Shown here one piece after another: positions 17,370 through 24,975 of a stretch of DNA of 64,000 nt. The notes below the pieces were generated by a model. That model did no database searches and was not told the origin of the DNA. It saw nothing but the letters and a program-made list of their open reading frames with translations. The translations under genes were made by a program, and so were the position numbers. Source of the DNA: Planosporangium mesophilum (GTDB taxonomy: Bacteria > Actinomycetota > Actinomycetes > Mycobacteriales > Micromonosporaceae). Location: positions 1 to 64,000 of the forward strand of contig NZ_BOON01000041.1 of assembly GCF_016863255.1 (NCBI RefSeq), read 5' to 3'. Each line of letters begins with the position of its first letter. Position 1 is the stretch's first letter.

Positions 17370-17708
17370 TCACTTCGTTCGGTGGTCGGCGGCCCGGAAC
17401 GTCGACGCCGTCAGGAACCTCGTCATGTCCTGTTCGGTCGCCTCGTCGGTCTGCTGGTAACCGATTGCCGCGGCCTTGACCCGTGTCGACAGCGCCGCGA
17501 GCAGCGCGACAAGGTCCTGGTACTGATCGTGCGCGAAATCCCCGAACAAGCGCATGGCCCGCGCCACATCCGGGTGGCTCGCAGGGTCCCTCGCCCAGTC
17601 CAGCAGGAAGCGGTCGAACTGCCCGGCCTGCAAGTCATGGGCCAGGTCGTGCAAGGTCGCGGCCGCGCCCGTGAGCGACGTGGGATCAACCTGAAATTCT
17701 CCCGTCAT
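17370..17708 (-). CDS. Small EspC/WXG100-like helical protein
   Basis: A 112-residue helical protein starting MTGEFQVDPTSLTGAAATLH, the usual opening of EspC/WXG100-type proteins in actinobacteria, with a central helix LFGDFAHDQYQDLVALLAAL. ATG 17708 is chosen over the longer frame because the family begins here. It precedes the large ESX-type gene by 4 bp and is probably its co-secreted or chaperone partner. This is a second cassette of the same kind as that at 5.9-7.8 kb but not homologous gene by gene. Confidence 0.6.
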   Translation of the reverse strand: MTGEFQVDPTSLTGAAATLHDLAHDLQAGQFDRFLLDWARDPASHPDVARAMRLFGDFAHDQYQDLVALLAALSTRVKAAAIGYQQTDEATEQDMTRFLTASTFRAADHRTK

Positions 17709-17822
17709 CGCCACCTGCCAGATCAACCGCTGTTGTTTCGACACGATACCCGCCGTGGTCAACCGCTGATCATCGTTGATTCGTCAACCGTGCTGCCGGC
17801 CGGTTCTGGAATCATGCCAGGC

Positions 17823-18223
17823 ATGACTTCCGAATCGAGGCAGCTCAGCGTGCGGATCGACCGGTCGGCGGCCGACGTGTACGAATACGTCTCGAACCCG
17901 GCGAATCTCCCGCAGTGGGCTCCGGGACTGGGCAGCACCGTCGAGAACGTCGACGGACAGTGGTACGTGGAGACTCCGTCGGGCCGGGCCGGCTTCGCTT
18001 CGTGGAGCGCAACAAGTACGGCGTCCTCGACCACGACGTCACGATGCCGTCAGGTGAAGTCGTCTACAACCCGATGCGGGTCGTTCCCGACGGTGACGGC
18101 TGCGAGGTGGTGTTCACCCTGCGCCGACTGACCGACATGAGCCACGGGGAATTCGCCCGCGATGCGGGTCTGGTGCAGGCCGATCTTCAGCGGTTGAAGC
18201 GGGTGCTCGAAGCCGCAGGCTAG
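17823..18223 (+). pseudogene. Frameshifted SRPBCC (polyketide cyclase/START-like) gene
   Basis: The frame from ATG 17823 reads SVRIDRSAADVYEYVSNPAN and LPQWAPGLGSTVENVDG, an SRPBCC-type start. Near base 17990 the similarity moves to another frame (RLRFVERNKYGVLDHDVTMP) and continues to the stop at 18223. One missing base between 17990 and 17991 explains it: adding a base restores continuous A-R-L-R-F-V. Intact length would be about 133 residues. Either a true recent frameshift or a sequencing error. The family binds hydrophobic ligands; the substrate is unknown. Confidence 0.8.
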
Positions 18224-18387
18224 GCCGGCGACTGTTTCCCCGGGGAGTCGATCACTTTCGTTGTCGATCCCCGGCGCGTTCGGCTACCGTCGGGGGCGGC
18301 CCGCGCCTTGACAGGTTACGGGCCGTTTCCCTGCGGATGACCTCGACAGGGTGGTGGGCGTGGCGATGTCGAGGGAGGCGTCGGAAC

Positions 18388-19293
18388 ATGGTCTCCCCGA
18401 TGGCGGTGGAGCGGCTGCAGCGTGGTGATCACGCGTGCTGGCTGTACAGCGACGAGCCGCAACGGCTGACTGCCACGGCCCGGTACGTGCAGGCCGGGCT
18501 CGACGGCGGCGAGAAGGTGCTCCTGCTCACCGAGAGCATCCGGCCCGACGCGTTGCTGGCCGGCCTCGACGCGCACGGTGTCGACGGGGCCGCACCGACC
18601 CGGTCCGGTCAACTCGAGATCATCACGGCGGATGAGGCATACCTGGCCACCCGTGGTTTCGACCCGGAGGTGATGATCGCGGGCTGGCCCGGTGTGATCG
18701 CGTCGGCCCGCGACGGTGGGTGGTCCGGTCTGCGGGTGGCCGCGGACATGAGCTGGGCACTGCGGGCGACCGTCGACGACTCCCGGCTGGCCTGGTACGA
18801 AGCGCACGTCAACGCCGTGTTCAGCGACACCTACACGACCGTGGTGTGCCAGTACGACCGGAGCCGGTTTCCGGCGACTGAGCTGCGCCGGATCTCGGCG
18901 GCCCATCCGGCGACGATCCCGGTGGGCGCGGACGGTGCCTGGGAACCGTTGCTGCACGTGACGCGCATGACCGACCCACCCGGGCTTCGCCTGTCCGGTG
19001 AGGTGGACATGTCCAACCGCCCCGCGGTCGCCGCGACGCTGTACGACGGGATCGCGGACGGTGCACACAGCGGGCGGGAGTTCGTCGTCGACGTCGCCGC
19101 GCTCCGGTTCGCAGACGTGGCTACCGCGGAGCTGCTGGTGGCCGCGGCCCGGACCGGCCCGGCCGGCCTTGCCGTCGTCGGTTGTTCGCCTGCCCTGGCC
19201 AGGATGATGACCTGGGTGGCTGAGGCCGACGGCGCCGGTGCTGAGGCGGCTGTGCCTGGGTTGAGGATCGTTGTCCGGGAGCGGGCGTCATGA
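18388..19293 (+). CDS. MEDS-domain sensor fused to a STAS domain
   Basis: A 301-residue protein. Residues ~5-190 are a MEDS domain (RGDHACWLYSDEPQRLTATA, then VQAGLDGGEKVLLLTES and LRVAADMSWALR), the DcmR sensory fold thought to bind hydrocarbon-like or unknown ligands. Residues ~205-300 look like STAS (LRLSGEVDMSNRPAVAATL, FVVDVAALRFADVATAELLV), as in anti-anti-sigma factors; the usual phosphorylatable Ser position is Ala/Thr here. Start at 18388 has gggagg 9 nt upstream. It overlaps the next gene (ATGA), which carries the matching kinase fold, so the two form a sensory switch pair. Confidence 0.85.
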   Translation: MVSPMAVERLQRGDHACWLYSDEPQRLTATARYVQAGLDGGEKVLLLTESIRPDALLAGLDAHGVDGAAPTRSGQLEIITADEAYLATRGFDPEVMIAGWPGVIASARDGGWSGLRVAADMSWALRATVDDSRLAWYEAHVNAVFSDTYTTVVCQYDRSRFPATELRRISAAHPATIPVGADGAWEPLLHVTRMTDPPGLRLSGEVDMSNRPAVAATLYDGIADGAHSGREFVVDVAALRFADVATAELLVAAARTGPAGLAVVGCSPALARMMTWVAEADGAGAEAAVPGLRIVVRERAS

Positions 19294-20240
19294 CTGTCGT
19301 GGCAGAGACCGGGGCCCGGCCCCGGGGTGATTTCGATCACCTGGCCCTGTTCTACCGGAACTCCGACGAGTTCGCGGCGGGCGCCGTCGCGTTCGTGCGG
19401 GACGGGCTGGCAGCCGGGGAGCCGACGCTGGTGTCCCTGGCGGGTGAGCACCTGGACCTCATCCGCGGCCGGTTCGGCGGGTACGGCGCCGACGTCCGTT
19501 TCCTCGACGCCGCGGCGGCCGCCCGTAACCCCGGGCGGATCATCGCGGAGGTGCTGTGGCCGTTCGCCGCCGCGCATCCCGGCCGGCGGGTACGCGTCGT
19601 CGGTGAGTCGATCTGGCCCGGTCGCGCCGGGTTCGAATACCACGCCTGCGTGGCGCACGAGTCCGCGATCAACGCCGTGTTCGCCGGTCACGATGCGGCC
19701 ATGCTGTGCCTGTACGACGCTGTGGGCCTGCCCGAGACCGTGCTGTCCGACGCCGGTCGCACCCATCCGCTGCTGACGGACGGTGCCCGGATCAGCATCA
19801 GTCCCGGCTACGCCGCTCCGGAGGCGATCGTCCTGCGGGACCGGCGACTACCCGAGGCCCCGGCTACGGCGGTGACCATGGTGTACTCCGACGAGTCGAT
19901 GCTGCGCCAGGTACGGCGCTTCGTCGTCGCGCACGCCGCCACCGCGGACCTGAGCCCCGAGCGGGCCGACGACCTGTGCGTCGCCGTGAACGAACTGGCC
20001 TCCAACACTCTCCGGTACACCGCCGGGCCCGGCCGCTTGTCCATCTGGACCGAGGCTGACGTCCTGGTCTGCCAGATCGACGACGACGGTCACATCACCG
20101 ACCCGACGGTCGGCCGCGTCCCGCCCGGCCACGACCGCACGGGCGGCCGCGGCCTGCTACTGGCCCATCGGCTCTGTGACCTGACGTGCATCCACAGCAG
20201 TGGCGAAGGCACCCGGATCCGGGTACACGTCAACCGGTAG
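19290..20240 (+). CDS. MEDS-domain sensor fused to a HATPase (anti-sigma-type kinase)
   Basis: A 316-residue protein. Residues ~10-180 repeat the MEDS fold (DHLALFYRNSDEFAAGAVAF, VRVVGESIWPGR, HESAINAVFAGHDAAML). Residues ~195-316 are an RsbW-like HATPase_c: N-box VAVNELASNTLRYT, then QIDDDGHITDPT and GRGLLLAHRLCDL. The combination is a soluble ligand-sensing anti-sigma/serine-kinase-like protein. It overlaps the MEDS-STAS gene and is followed by a GAF gene 100 bp on. A 62-bp piece of this gene is duplicated at 8204-8265. Confidence 0.87.
   Translation: MTVVAETGARPRGDFDHLALFYRNSDEFAAGAVAFVRDGLAAGEPTLVSLAGEHLDLIRGRFGGYGADVRFLDAAAAARNPGRIIAEVLWPFAAAHPGRRVRVVGESIWPGRAGFEYHACVAHESAINAVFAGHDAAMLCLYDAVGLPETVLSDAGRTHPLLTDGARISISPGYAAPEAIVLRDRRLPEAPATAVTMVYSDESMLRQVRRFVVAHAATADLSPERADDLCVAVNELASNTLRYTAGPGRLSIWTEADVLVCQIDDDGHITDPTVGRVPPGHDRTGGRGLLLAHRLCDLTCIHSSGEGTRIRVHVNR
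19650..19711. repeat. 62-bp segment duplicated at 8204-8265
   Basis: Source copy of the exact duplication; it lies within the MEDS domain of the MEDS-ATPase gene and encodes HESAINAVFAGHDAAMLCL. Confidence 0.97.
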
Positions 20241-20340
20241 CCCGGCTGCGGGTGGCCGAACGGTTGCCATAGCATGATCGAATAGCTGGCGGGTGTCCGC
20301 TGAAACCGCTGCGGCAGTCGGTGAAAGGGGAAGAGCCGAG

Positions 20341-21159
20341 TTGTCCACGACCGTTGACGGCACCGCCCTGAACGACCCGGCCAGGCTGGCCGCGGTGCAC
20401 CGCTACGAGATCCTCGACGCCCCCCGCGACGGGGAGTTCGACGTGATCGCGGAAGCAGCCGCCGCGCTGTGCGGCACCCCGATCGCCACTGTCAGCATCG
20501 TCGACGCCGACCGGGTGTGGTTCGCCGCTGCCCAGGGTCTTGACGGTGTCGCTCAGGTGGGCACCGAGCCGGGCCTGTGTGCGTCGGCTTTCCTGGCCGA
20601 TGACGTGTACGTCGTCAACGACGCCTCGATCGACCCTCGTACTCTCGACCACCCGTTGGTGCGCGGCGAGTTGGGGCTGCGCTTCTACGCGGCCGCGCCG
20701 ATCACCACCGCCGATGGATACCACCTGGGCACCGTCACCGCCATCGACTCCACCCCGCGGGAGTTGACCGAAGCGCAGACCGCCGTGCTGGGCAAGCTCG
20801 CCACGGTGGCCGCCCAGCAGCTGGAGCTGCGCCTGTCCGCCATCAAGGCGGTACGGGCCGAGCGGCAGCTACGGGCCGAGGCCGAAGAGCGCGCCGCCGC
20901 TTCGGCGAAGCTGGCCATGCAGATGCGTGAGGCCGCCGAAGCGCAGCGCAACACCCCCCACCCGGCACTGTGCCAGCTCGGGGGCACCGAGGGCTGCTCC
21001 GCCCCGGCGGAGCTGAAGGTCGCCGACTCGTGGGGCGACTCCGCCTGGGGCTGCGCCGCGCACGTCGAGGAAGCCATCATCAACGTCCGGTCGGTCTTCA
21101 TCGCCAGCGAAGAGCTCAACGGACTGGCTGCTTACCGCAACCGCCACCGATCGCGCTGA
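20341..21159 (+). CDS. GAF-domain sensory protein
   Basis: A 272-residue protein. Residues ~10-160 form a GAF domain (RLAAVHRYEILDAPRDGEFD, then GTPIATVSIVDADRVWF, LRFYAAAPITTADGYHLGTV), as in two-component and cyclic-nucleotide sensors. A coiled coil (residues ~175-205, ERQLRAEAEERAAASAKLAM) links to a small Cys-containing tail with the pattern HPALCQLGGTEGC-C. TTG 20341 is chosen because aaggggaag lies 8 nt upstream; GTG 20293 is in frame. It probably supplies a further input to the MEDS pair. Confidence 0.75.
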   Translation: MSTTVDGTALNDPARLAAVHRYEILDAPRDGEFDVIAEAAAALCGTPIATVSIVDADRVWFAAAQGLDGVAQVGTEPGLCASAFLADDVYVVNDASIDPRTLDHPLVRGELGLRFYAAAPITTADGYHLGTVTAIDSTPRELTEAQTAVLGKLATVAAQQLELRLSAIKAVRAERQLRAEAEERAAASAKLAMQMREAAEAQRNTPHPALCQLGGTEGCSAPAELKVADSWGDSAWGCAAHVEEAIINVRSVFIASEELNGLAAYRNRHRSR

Positions 21160-21183
21160 GGGCGGGCAGCGCGCCGCAGCACC

Positions 21184-21861
21184 CTATCGGCGGCGCCGCC
21201 AGCCGGGCGCCGGGTGCACGGCGCGCTGCAGTTCGGGCAGCTCGCTCAGCACGGCCGCGCGTACCGCCGCCAGGTCGGCGGCCGGCACCCGGTCGAGCAC
21301 GTCAGGGGCGTCGCCGGGCAGCGGCAGGTCCAGCGACCAGCTCGCCACCAGCAGGGCGACCAGCTCACCGAGGTCCAGCTCGTCCGGCGGTCCGCCGCCC
21401 AGGCTGATCAGCTGGCGCTGGAGCCGCCGCCGCTCCCGTACCGTGAAGGTGAGCGGATCCCGCAGCACCGCCCAGTGGCCGTCGGCCAGCGGCACCCGTT
21501 GCCCGGCGAGCAGCAGGTCGCGGATGGACAGGACGCCGAGCACCCCGGACCCGTCGGCCACGATGAGATGGCGGAAGTGGTGCGCGGCCATCTCGGCCGC
21601 CGCCTCGTAGATCTCCCAGTCCGGTTCGACCGTCACCACGTCGCGGGTCATCAGTTTCTCGACCCGGGTCTCGTCCAGCCCCATCCCCTCGGCTACCGCC
21701 CGCAGGACGTCCCGCTCGGTGAGGATCCCCACCAGGTTGTCCTCGTTCAGTACCACCGCCGAGCCGACCCGGTGCTCCACCATGTGCCGGGCCGCGTCGC
21801 GCAGGGACCATCCGGGCCCCACCGACACCACGTACGCGTTGCTCAGGTCGCCGACCTTCAT
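21184..21861 (-). CDS. CBS-domain pair protein
   Basis: A 225-residue protein. Residues 1-120 are two CBS motifs (SLRDAARHMVEHRVGSAVVL, LVGILTERDVL; then VEPDWEIYEAAAEMAAHHF and GVLGVLSIRDLL), which form a Bateman module known to bind AMP, ATP or S-adenosyl compounds. Residues ~125-225 are helical and polar with no clear domain. Its ATG overlaps the NuoF-like stop (ATGA), and that gene overlaps phosphoribulokinase, so it is the last gene of a tight operon. An adenylate-sensing control subunit is inferred. Confidence 0.83.
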   Translation of the reverse strand: MKVGDLSNAYVVSVGPGWSLRDAARHMVEHRVGSAVVLNEDNLVGILTERDVLRAVAEGMGLDETRVEKLMTRDVVTVEPDWEIYEAAAEMAAHHFRHLIVADGSGVLGVLSIRDLLLAGQRVPLADGHWAVLRDPLTFTVRERRRLQRQLISLGGGPPDELDLGELVALLVASWSLDLPLPGDAPDVLDRVPAADLAAVRAAVLSELPELQRAVHPAPGWRRRR

Positions 21862-23219
21862 ATCGACGTCACCTGGCCGGTGTCGAGCGGTTCGTAGCTC
21901 CAGTCCGGCAGCTTCCGGTCGTACCCGGTGTCGTACCTGAACCGGCCGGCCGTACGGTCGAAGTCGACGATCTTCGGAATCGGCAGCGCGCGCGGCCGTG
22001 GGCAGGCCCGGCCCAGGTGCGCGGCGAACTCGTCGGCGAACTGCTCCACACTGCTGCGTACCAGGCCTGCGTGGCCGACCGGCAGGGCGCACCGGTGGCC
22101 GCCGGTGACGCTGCGGCACTTGCCGGCCAGCGCGGCCAGGTCGTCCTCTTCGCCGTCGCCGCGCTCGATGCGCGCCAGGATCGCGCTGATGTCGTGCGAT
22201 CCGTTCTTGCAGGCGGGGCACTGCGCGCACGACTCGACGTAGAGGAATCGCGAGCAGGCCAGGGTGGCCGCGACGACGCAGCCGGAGCCGTCCAGGGCCA
22301 GGAAGCCGCCCGAGCCGAGGCCGGACCCGGCGTCCCGCAGCGCGTCGAACTCCAGCGGGGTGTCGAACCGGCGCCGGTCGAGCACGCCGTGCGAGACGCC
22401 GGGGAACACCGCCTTGAGGTCCTCGTCGCCGGGCGGTCCGCCGCCCACGTCGTACAGCAGGGTCCGCAGCGGTACGCCGAGCGGCAGCTCGTAGACGCCG
22501 GGTCGCCGGACGTCCCCGCAGAGCGTGAACAGCATCGTGCCCGGCGAACGGTCGGTCCCTAGTAGACGGAAATGCTCGGCACCGTCGCGGACGATGCGCG
22601 GCACGTTCGCCAGCGTCTCCACGTTGTTCACCAGGGTCGGGTTCGGCGAGCCGGGCCGGGCGAACAGGCCCACCTGGTACGAGGGCAGGATCCGGGGGAG
22701 CGGCTCGCTGTTCTCCAGTACCTCGAGGAGGGCCTTCTCCTCCCCGAAGAGGTACTCGTCCGGGCCGGCGGTGATCGTGACCGGTACCGGGCCGAGCAGG
22801 TCGGCCCGCTCCATCTCCTCGACCGCGCGCCGCAGGACCGCCAGCTCGTGCCGGTACCCGCCCTTGACCGCGACGTACGCGCAGGCCGCGCCGACCGCGT
22901 ACGCGGCGATCGCGAGCCCTTCGAGCACCTGGTACGGGTTGTGGCCCAGCAGCCACCGGTCCTTGAACGTCGCCGGCTCGCCCTCCGCCGCGTTGCACAC
23001 CACGAACCTCGTCGGACACGGGTGCTCGCTGATCGCCGACCACTTGACCCCGGTGGGAAAGCCGGCCCCGCCCCGACCGCGCAGCCCGGAGCGCCGCACC
23101 TCGTCGATGACCACGTCGGGCGGTACCCGCAGCGTGATGGAGAGCGCCTCCCCGCCGCCGGCGGCCCGGTACGCCGCCAGGGTCGTGACCGGCCCGCCGG
23201 CGAGCAGCACGCTGCTCAT
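21858..23219 (-). CDS. NuoF-like NADH:FMN/Fe-S diaphorase subunit (orphan)
   Basis: A 453-residue homologue of the 51-kDa complex I/hydrogenase flavin subunit. The FMN/NADH site is RGRGGAGFPTGVKW (47-60) with NAAEGEPATFKDR (76-88) and DEYLFGEEKALLEVLE. An SLBB-like segment follows (~240-280), then the N3-type 4Fe-4S ligands Cys331, Cys334, Cys337 (ESCAQCPACKNG) and Cys368. No NuoE, NuoG or hydrogenase gene is near. It overlaps phosphoribulokinase upstream and the CBS gene downstream. It would accept electrons from NAD(P)H; the acceptor is unknown. A 75-residue C-terminal extension beyond Cys368 is unusual. Confidence 0.87.
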   Translation of the reverse strand: MSSVLLAGGPVTTLAAYRAAGGGEALSITLRVPPDVVIDEVRRSGLRGRGGAGFPTGVKWSAISEHPCPTRFVVCNAAEGEPATFKDRWLLGHNPYQVLEGLAIAAYAVGAACAYVAVKGGYRHELAVLRRAVEEMERADLLGPVPVTITAGPDEYLFGEEKALLEVLENSEPLPRILPSYQVGLFARPGSPNPTLVNNVETLANVPRIVRDGAEHFRLLGTDRSPGTMLFTLCGDVRRPGVYELPLGVPLRTLLYDVGGGPPGDEDLKAVFPGVSHGVLDRRRFDTPLEFDALRDAGSGLGSGGFLALDGSGCVVAATLACSRFLYVESCAQCPACKNGSHDISAILARIERGDGEEDDLAALAGKCRSVTGGHRCALPVGHAGLVRSSVEQFADEFAAHLGRACPRPRALPIPKIVDFDRTAGRFRYDTGYDRKLPDWSYEPLDTGQVTSI

Positions 23220-24133
23220 CGGTCCGTACTCGCGGCCGCGGTGAGCAGGTGGTACGCGATGAAGAGCTGCCCGATGGCGAGCGGGTCGGAGTGGCGCCGC
23301 CGGTTGCCCTCCAGGAACATGCCGATCGTGCGGCGCTGTACGTGGTGGTCGAAGTCCATCCGGTCCCACAGCAGCGACTCCAGGTGCCTGGTCTCCTCCC
23401 GGGAGATGTCGCGGTCCACGTCGAACAGGTCGACCGGGTGGCCCGCGTCCCGGCCCAGCCGCAGCCGTACCGAACCGCAGCCGTCCGCCGCCGCCTTGTC
23501 GACCAGTTCGGTGAGGGCGCGGTGCGAGATCGTCGGGCGCAGCACCATGGACAGGGCCAGCCGGGAGTCGTCGACCGACCCCTCGACCGGCTGGAACCGC
23601 ACCACGATGTCGGCGGTGTCGCGCTGCGGGCGTACAAACGCCGCCGAGTCCGGCTCGCGCCGCTTCAGCTCCGCGACGACCTCTTCCGGGGTGTACCCGC
23701 GGGCGGCGCAGTCGCGGCGAACCTTCCACACGCGACGGAGCTCCTCCGCCGGGTCGAGGTAGACCGTCACCGCGAAGCAGTTGCGCATCGCCCTGGTGGT
23801 CAACGACAGCAACCCCTCGACCACCATGAACTGCCGCGGTGCGAGGTACTCGGGAGCGGCGAACGTACCGTTGCGGTGGTCGTACACCGGCTTGAGCAGC
23901 GGCTCTCCGGCCGCGAGCAGCCGCAGGTGCTGCGCCAGGATGTCCATGTGGTTGCACTCCGCGTGCAGCGGGGTGATGTCCAGCTCGCGGCGGCGGACCC
24001 GGTCGTAGCGGTGGTAGTCGTCGGTGCACAGCTGTCCGACGCGGCCGTGCCCGAGGATCTGGAGCAGTCCATCGGTGAAGGTCGTCTTGCCGGCGGCGCT
24101 GTCGCCGGCGATTCCGAGTATGGCTGGCCTCAT
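23216..24133 (-). CDS. Phosphoribulokinase
   Basis: A 305-residue kinase. P-loop GDSAAGKTT (10-18), then LCTDDYHRYDRVRRREL and TPLHAECNHMDIL, matching the substrate-binding segment that separates phosphoribulokinases from uridine kinases; EGLLSLTTRAMRNCF follows. It would make ribulose-1,5-bisphosphate from ribulose-5-phosphate and ATP, the substrate of the RuBisCO encoded 10 kb away. First gene of the kinase/NuoF-like/CBS operon, divergent from a response regulator. Uridine kinase is the main alternative; the presence of cbbLSX favours phosphoribulokinase. A cbbP/prk symbol is plausible but not given because the cluster is atypical. Confidence 0.83.
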   Translation of the reverse strand: MRPAILGIAGDSAAGKTTFTDGLLQILGHGRVGQLCTDDYHRYDRVRRRELDITPLHAECNHMDILAQHLRLLAAGEPLLKPVYDHRNGTFAAPEYLAPRQFMVVEGLLSLTTRAMRNCFAVTVYLDPAEELRRVWKVRRDCAARGYTPEEVVAELKRREPDSAAFVRPQRDTADIVVRFQPVEGSVDDSRLALSMVLRPTISHRALTELVDKAAADGCGSVRLRLGRDAGHPVDLFDVDRDISREETRHLESLLWDRMDFDHHVQRRTIGMFLEGNRRRHSDPLAIGQLFIAYHLLTAAASTDR

Positions 24134-24293
24134 GCCCCTTCACCTCCGTGCCTGGATGGTCACCGTAGGGCACGGGCGGGGCTCGGGGCATCCTTCCAGC
24201 GGGGTGGAGTAGAGGGGGGAAACGACCTCCCCCACCACGGGGAATTCACTCCTGTCACTCGGTTACCGGGGCAAGCGTACGTACCCTGTCAGG

Positions 24294-24959
24294 ATGGGAA
24301 GCAGTCGTTCGCTGCTTCGGCTGATGGCCGTCGACGACCACCAGATGGTGCTTGACGGTCTGGGGGCGATGCTGGCCCCGTACTCCGACCGGGTCGAGAT
24401 CGTCGCGGAGACCCGGGAGCCCGCCCAGGCGCTCGACCTCGTCGTCCAGTGCGAGCCCGACGTGGTGCTGCTCGACGTCCGCCTCAAGGACAGCAGCGGG
24501 CTCGACCTGTGCGCCGACATCCTCCGCCGCCGGCCGGAGTGCAAGGTCGTCTTCCTGACCGTGTACGACGACGAGCAGTACCTCTACCAGGCGCTGCGGC
24601 TGGGCGCCTCGGGCTTCCTGCTCAAACGGGTACGCGGCGGTGAGTTGGTCGACTACCTGACCCGCATCTGTGAGGGGGAGGTGCTGATCGACCCGACGCT
24701 CGCGGGGCGGGTGGCGCTGTCCGCCGCCCGCCTGCACAGCCAGCGCTTCTGGCCGGGTGCGCACCTGGGCCTGACCCAGCGGGAGAGCGAGGTCCTCGCG
24801 CTGCTCGTGGCAGGGCAGTCCAACCGGGCGATCGGCGCCCGGCTCACCATCGGCGAGGAGACGGTCAAGAGCCACGTCCGTGCCGTGTACCGCAAGCTCG
24901 GCGTCTCCGACCGGGCCGCCGCGGTCGCCGTCGCGCTGCGCGAGGGGGTCTTCCGATGA
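24294..24959 (+). CDS. LuxR-type response regulator
   Basis: A 221-residue two-domain regulator. Receiver: acidic pair AVDDHQ, phosphoacceptor Asp61 in VVLLDVRL, Thr in VVFLTVYDD, Lys in FLLKRV. C-terminal LuxR HTH: LTQRESEVLALLVAGQSNRA and TVKSHVRAVYRKLGV. Its partner kinase begins 16 bp downstream. It diverges from the phosphoribulokinase operon across a 160-bp gap, so control of that operon by this pair is a natural hypothesis. Confidence 0.92.
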   Translation: MGSSRSLLRLMAVDDHQMVLDGLGAMLAPYSDRVEIVAETREPAQALDLVVQCEPDVVLLDVRLKDSSGLDLCADILRRRPECKVVFLTVYDDEQYLYQALRLGASGFLLKRVRGGELVDYLTRICEGEVLIDPTLAGRVALSAARLHSQRFWPGAHLGLTQRESEVLALLVAGQSNRAIGARLTIGEETVKSHVRAVYRKLGVSDRAAAVAVALREGVFR

Positions 24960-24975
24960 AGAACGGCGTCCTCCG

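Noticed and set aside
21184-24191. Very long minus-strand frames of 777-817 codons across the kinase/NuoF/CBS genes
   Set aside because: They join true genes to Arg/Pro-rich out-of-frame sequence; three overlapping genes with proper motifs explain the region better.
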